Of a stretch of DNA of 8,236 nt, positions 6,592 to 8,236 are shown in pieces. The notes beneath the pieces were generated by a model that saw only the letters and a program-made list of their open reading frames with translations, did not search any database and was not told the DNA's origin. A program made the translations under genes and the position numbers. Positions within the stretch are counted from its first letter, which is position 1. Every line of letters starts with the position of its first letter. Source of the stretch: JBMZCV01 sp049613665 (lineage in GTDB: Bacteria; Bacteroidota; Bacteroidia; Chitinophagales; UBA2359); the NCBI GenBank assembly GCA_049613665.1, contig JBMZCV010000205.1, positions 1 through 8,236 on the forward strand, read 5' to 3'.

Positions 6592-8236
6592 CTAAAAAAC
6601 AACTATCTTCTCTAAAAAAACAGCGTCTTTTTCTTTTATTTCAACAAAATAGATGCCTGCCGAAAGCTGCGATATATCAATATCGGTAGCGGTTTGATAA
6701 TGTGGGTTTTTGTATAGCATTTTACCCAAATTATCGTAAATACGCACTTTAAAATCTTGCATTAGCTTTGTTTTTATGGCTAATTTATGTTTTGCTGGAT
6801 TTGGATAAAGCTCAAAATTACTACCAAAAACATTTTCCTCCTCAAAACCTGTCACTAATACTGGAATGCTTTTTTGAAAAAAACTCGTATCATTGCAGAC
6901 TACTGCCGTAACAGAAACGGTATAATGTCCGCTAAAAGCATAGATATGTTGTGGCGAACCGCTATTGTTTATGGTTACAGGAGGCGTGCCATCGCCGAAA
7001 TCCCAAATAAAATGCCCACCATCGAGGCTATCGGCATATACATATTGCGAAGTATTGTCGAATTGATAAATGCCATTTTGTATCGCCATTTCCTCAAATG
7101 ATGCCTGTGGCTCGGTTACTAAACCCATACAATTTGTCTTGACAAAATAGAGATATGCCGTATCTACTACTGTGCTATCGCTACGACCAATGAGGGCAAA
7201 ACCGCCATCTGGCGACTCCGTCAAATCGTAAGCTCCATCTGACCAAGAACCGCCATAAGTTCGCCGCCACAACAACTCGCCATCGGAAGATACTTTCGCT
7301 ATCGCTAAATCTACCATGCCGCTGGGGAATTTGTAAGAACCACAAACGACAAAATCGCCATCTGTCAATTCAACTACACTTTGAACAGCTGCATCTGAAA
7401 AAACATCTAAGTCCCACAAAATAGTATTTAAACCTGTATCTAACTTTAACAATTTTCCTACGCCATAATCATTGGTAAATGGGTCGGCATCATCAAAAGT
7501 TGTGATAACAATGCCACCATCTTGTGCAATTACTAATTTTCCTACCGAATCGAAAAAGCCAAAATCTATGGTTTTTCTAGCTGTTTCGATGCCTTCGCTA
7601 TCTACTTTTGTAACTAATATATCGGACAAAGCATCATTTAGGCTGTAAAAATTAGTAATACCTGCGGCATAATATCCTCCATCTAAAGCAGGTGCTACCG
7701 TTTTGAACCAAGTGCTATTTTCATTTTCTACTGCATAAATATGTTCCCATTGTGTTTCGCCAAGTTCATTGACTTTTAGTAGCCACGGCACACTTTGATT
7801 GTTTACTCTAGCTTTCCCTGCCAATATCAGGTGTTCTTCGTCTAGACTTTGACACATTCCCCAAGAGGAAGTATTATTATCGTTGTAGCGATAAGTGTAA
7901 AAAGCGGTGCTATCACATTCTTCGTTTACTAACATTAAATAAGCGTCATAATAATATTCTAACTGTCCTGCTTGTGCCTCTATTCTCCCTGAAACGGCAT
8001 ATCCATTCTCAAAATTGGACATACCAAACTGATACATTTCAATATATAAATTATCATTTAAATACTCATAAGCTCTATAATCAATTAAATTCCCCATTAT
8101 ACCTATTTTCCCAACATAAGTTTTAATAGTTTCATTGACATTTACACTTGCTCCACTAATAAAAAAAGCATTTTCATTATGAATAGACCTGTTACTTATT
8201 AAGTCATTTTGTTTGTTTTGTGTTATTAAACTTGAA
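6592..8236 (-). CDS. T9SS-secreted protein with PKD domain (5' end outside window)
   Basis: The Met codon at 8097 is not the likely start. The frame stays open through the last complete codon at 8233-8235, adding 46 residues of plausible protein (including AFFISGASVNVNETIKTYVGKIG) and no signal peptide, so the gene is cut by the window edge. Counting from that Met as residue 1, residues 1-320 are repeated propeller-like units with motifs such as DGGYYAAG, DGGIVITT, DGDFVVCG and DGGFALIG, each about 50 residues apart. A PKD domain lies at about 330-413, with WDFGDG at 365-370. The last 75 residues (FELYPNPAKHKL to the terminal VVF) form a type A T9SS C-terminal sorting domain, the signal for secretion across the outer membrane and surface attachment or release. 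Its ligand or role is unknown. It has its own terminator and is probably unrelated to the permease operon. Confidence 0.92.
   Translation of the reverse strand, partial: SSLITQNKQNDLISNRSIHNENAFFISGASVNVNETIKTYVGKIGIMGNLIDYRAYEYLNDNLYIEMYQFGMSNFENGYAVSGRIEAQAGQLEYYYDAYLMLVNEECDSTAFYTYRYNDNNTSSWGMCQSLDEEHLILAGKARVNNQSVPWLLKVNELGETQWEHIYAVENENSTWFKTVAPALDGGYYAAGITNFYSLNDALSDILVTKVDSEGIETARKTIDFGFFDSVGKLVIAQDGGIVITTFDDADPFTNDYGVGKLLKLDTGLNTILWDLDVFSDAAVQSVVELTDGDFVVCGSYKFPSGMVDLAIAKVSSDGELLWRRTYGGSWSDGAYDLTESPDGGFALIGRSDSTVVDTAYLYFVKTNCMGLVTEPQASFEEMAIQNGIYQFDNTSQYVYADSLDGGHFIWDFGDGTPPVTINNSGSPQHIYAFSGHYTVSVTAVVCNDTSFFQKSIPVLVTGFEEENVFGSNFELYPNPAKHKLAIKTKLMQDFKVRIYDNLGKMLYKNPHYQTATDIDISQLSAGIYFVEIKEKDAVFLEKIVVF

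Overview
The window looks like chromosomal DNA of a low-GC member of the Bacteroidota. The evidence is a protein ending in a type IX secretion (T9SS) C-terminal sorting domain, a YkuD_2-type L,D-transpeptidase of the kind common in this phylum, A-rich translation starts without clear Shine-Dalgarno sequences, and a TAnnTTTG promoter box typical of the phylum's primary sigma factor. Genus cannot be named from this sequence.

Layout, left to right. Positions 280-2791 hold a leftward three-gene cluster, read in the order ECF sigma factor, single-span anti-sigma factor, outer-membrane beta-barrel with an aspartate-rich N-terminal segment. The genes are 12 and 40 nt apart, and a hairpin at 122-157 probably ends the transcript. 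This looks like a self-contained envelope-sensing module. A gene-free AT-rich stretch follows (2792-3704). It carries a candidate ECF-type promoter pointing back to the sigma operon and a primary-sigma promoter pointing right. At 3705-4535 (+) lies an L,D-transpeptidase, closed by a strong hairpin (4550-4596) shared with the convergent genes to its right.

Positions 4689-6426 hold a leftward, translationally overlapping pair: a MacB/FtsX-type ABC permease with a histidine-rich extracytoplasmic loop, then a small exported DUF3299-like protein with a CxxC motif. This resembles permease/DUF3299 pairs linked to zinc homeostasis in proteobacteria, but no ATPase gene is adjacent. After another hairpin terminator (6529-6560), a leftward T9SS cargo protein with a PKD domain runs off the right edge. 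Its reading frame stays open to the last complete codon, so the Met codon at 8097 is internal and the gene is partial.

The genes share an envelope theme: stress sensing, outer-membrane barrel, peptidoglycan cross-linking, metal-linked ABC permease and secreted protein. There are no RNA genes, CRISPR arrays, insertion sequences or phage genes that I can support. The most notable points are the His-rich permease with its DUF3299 partner and no ATPase, the Asp-rich head on the sigma-linked barrel, and the remote ECF promoter candidate.
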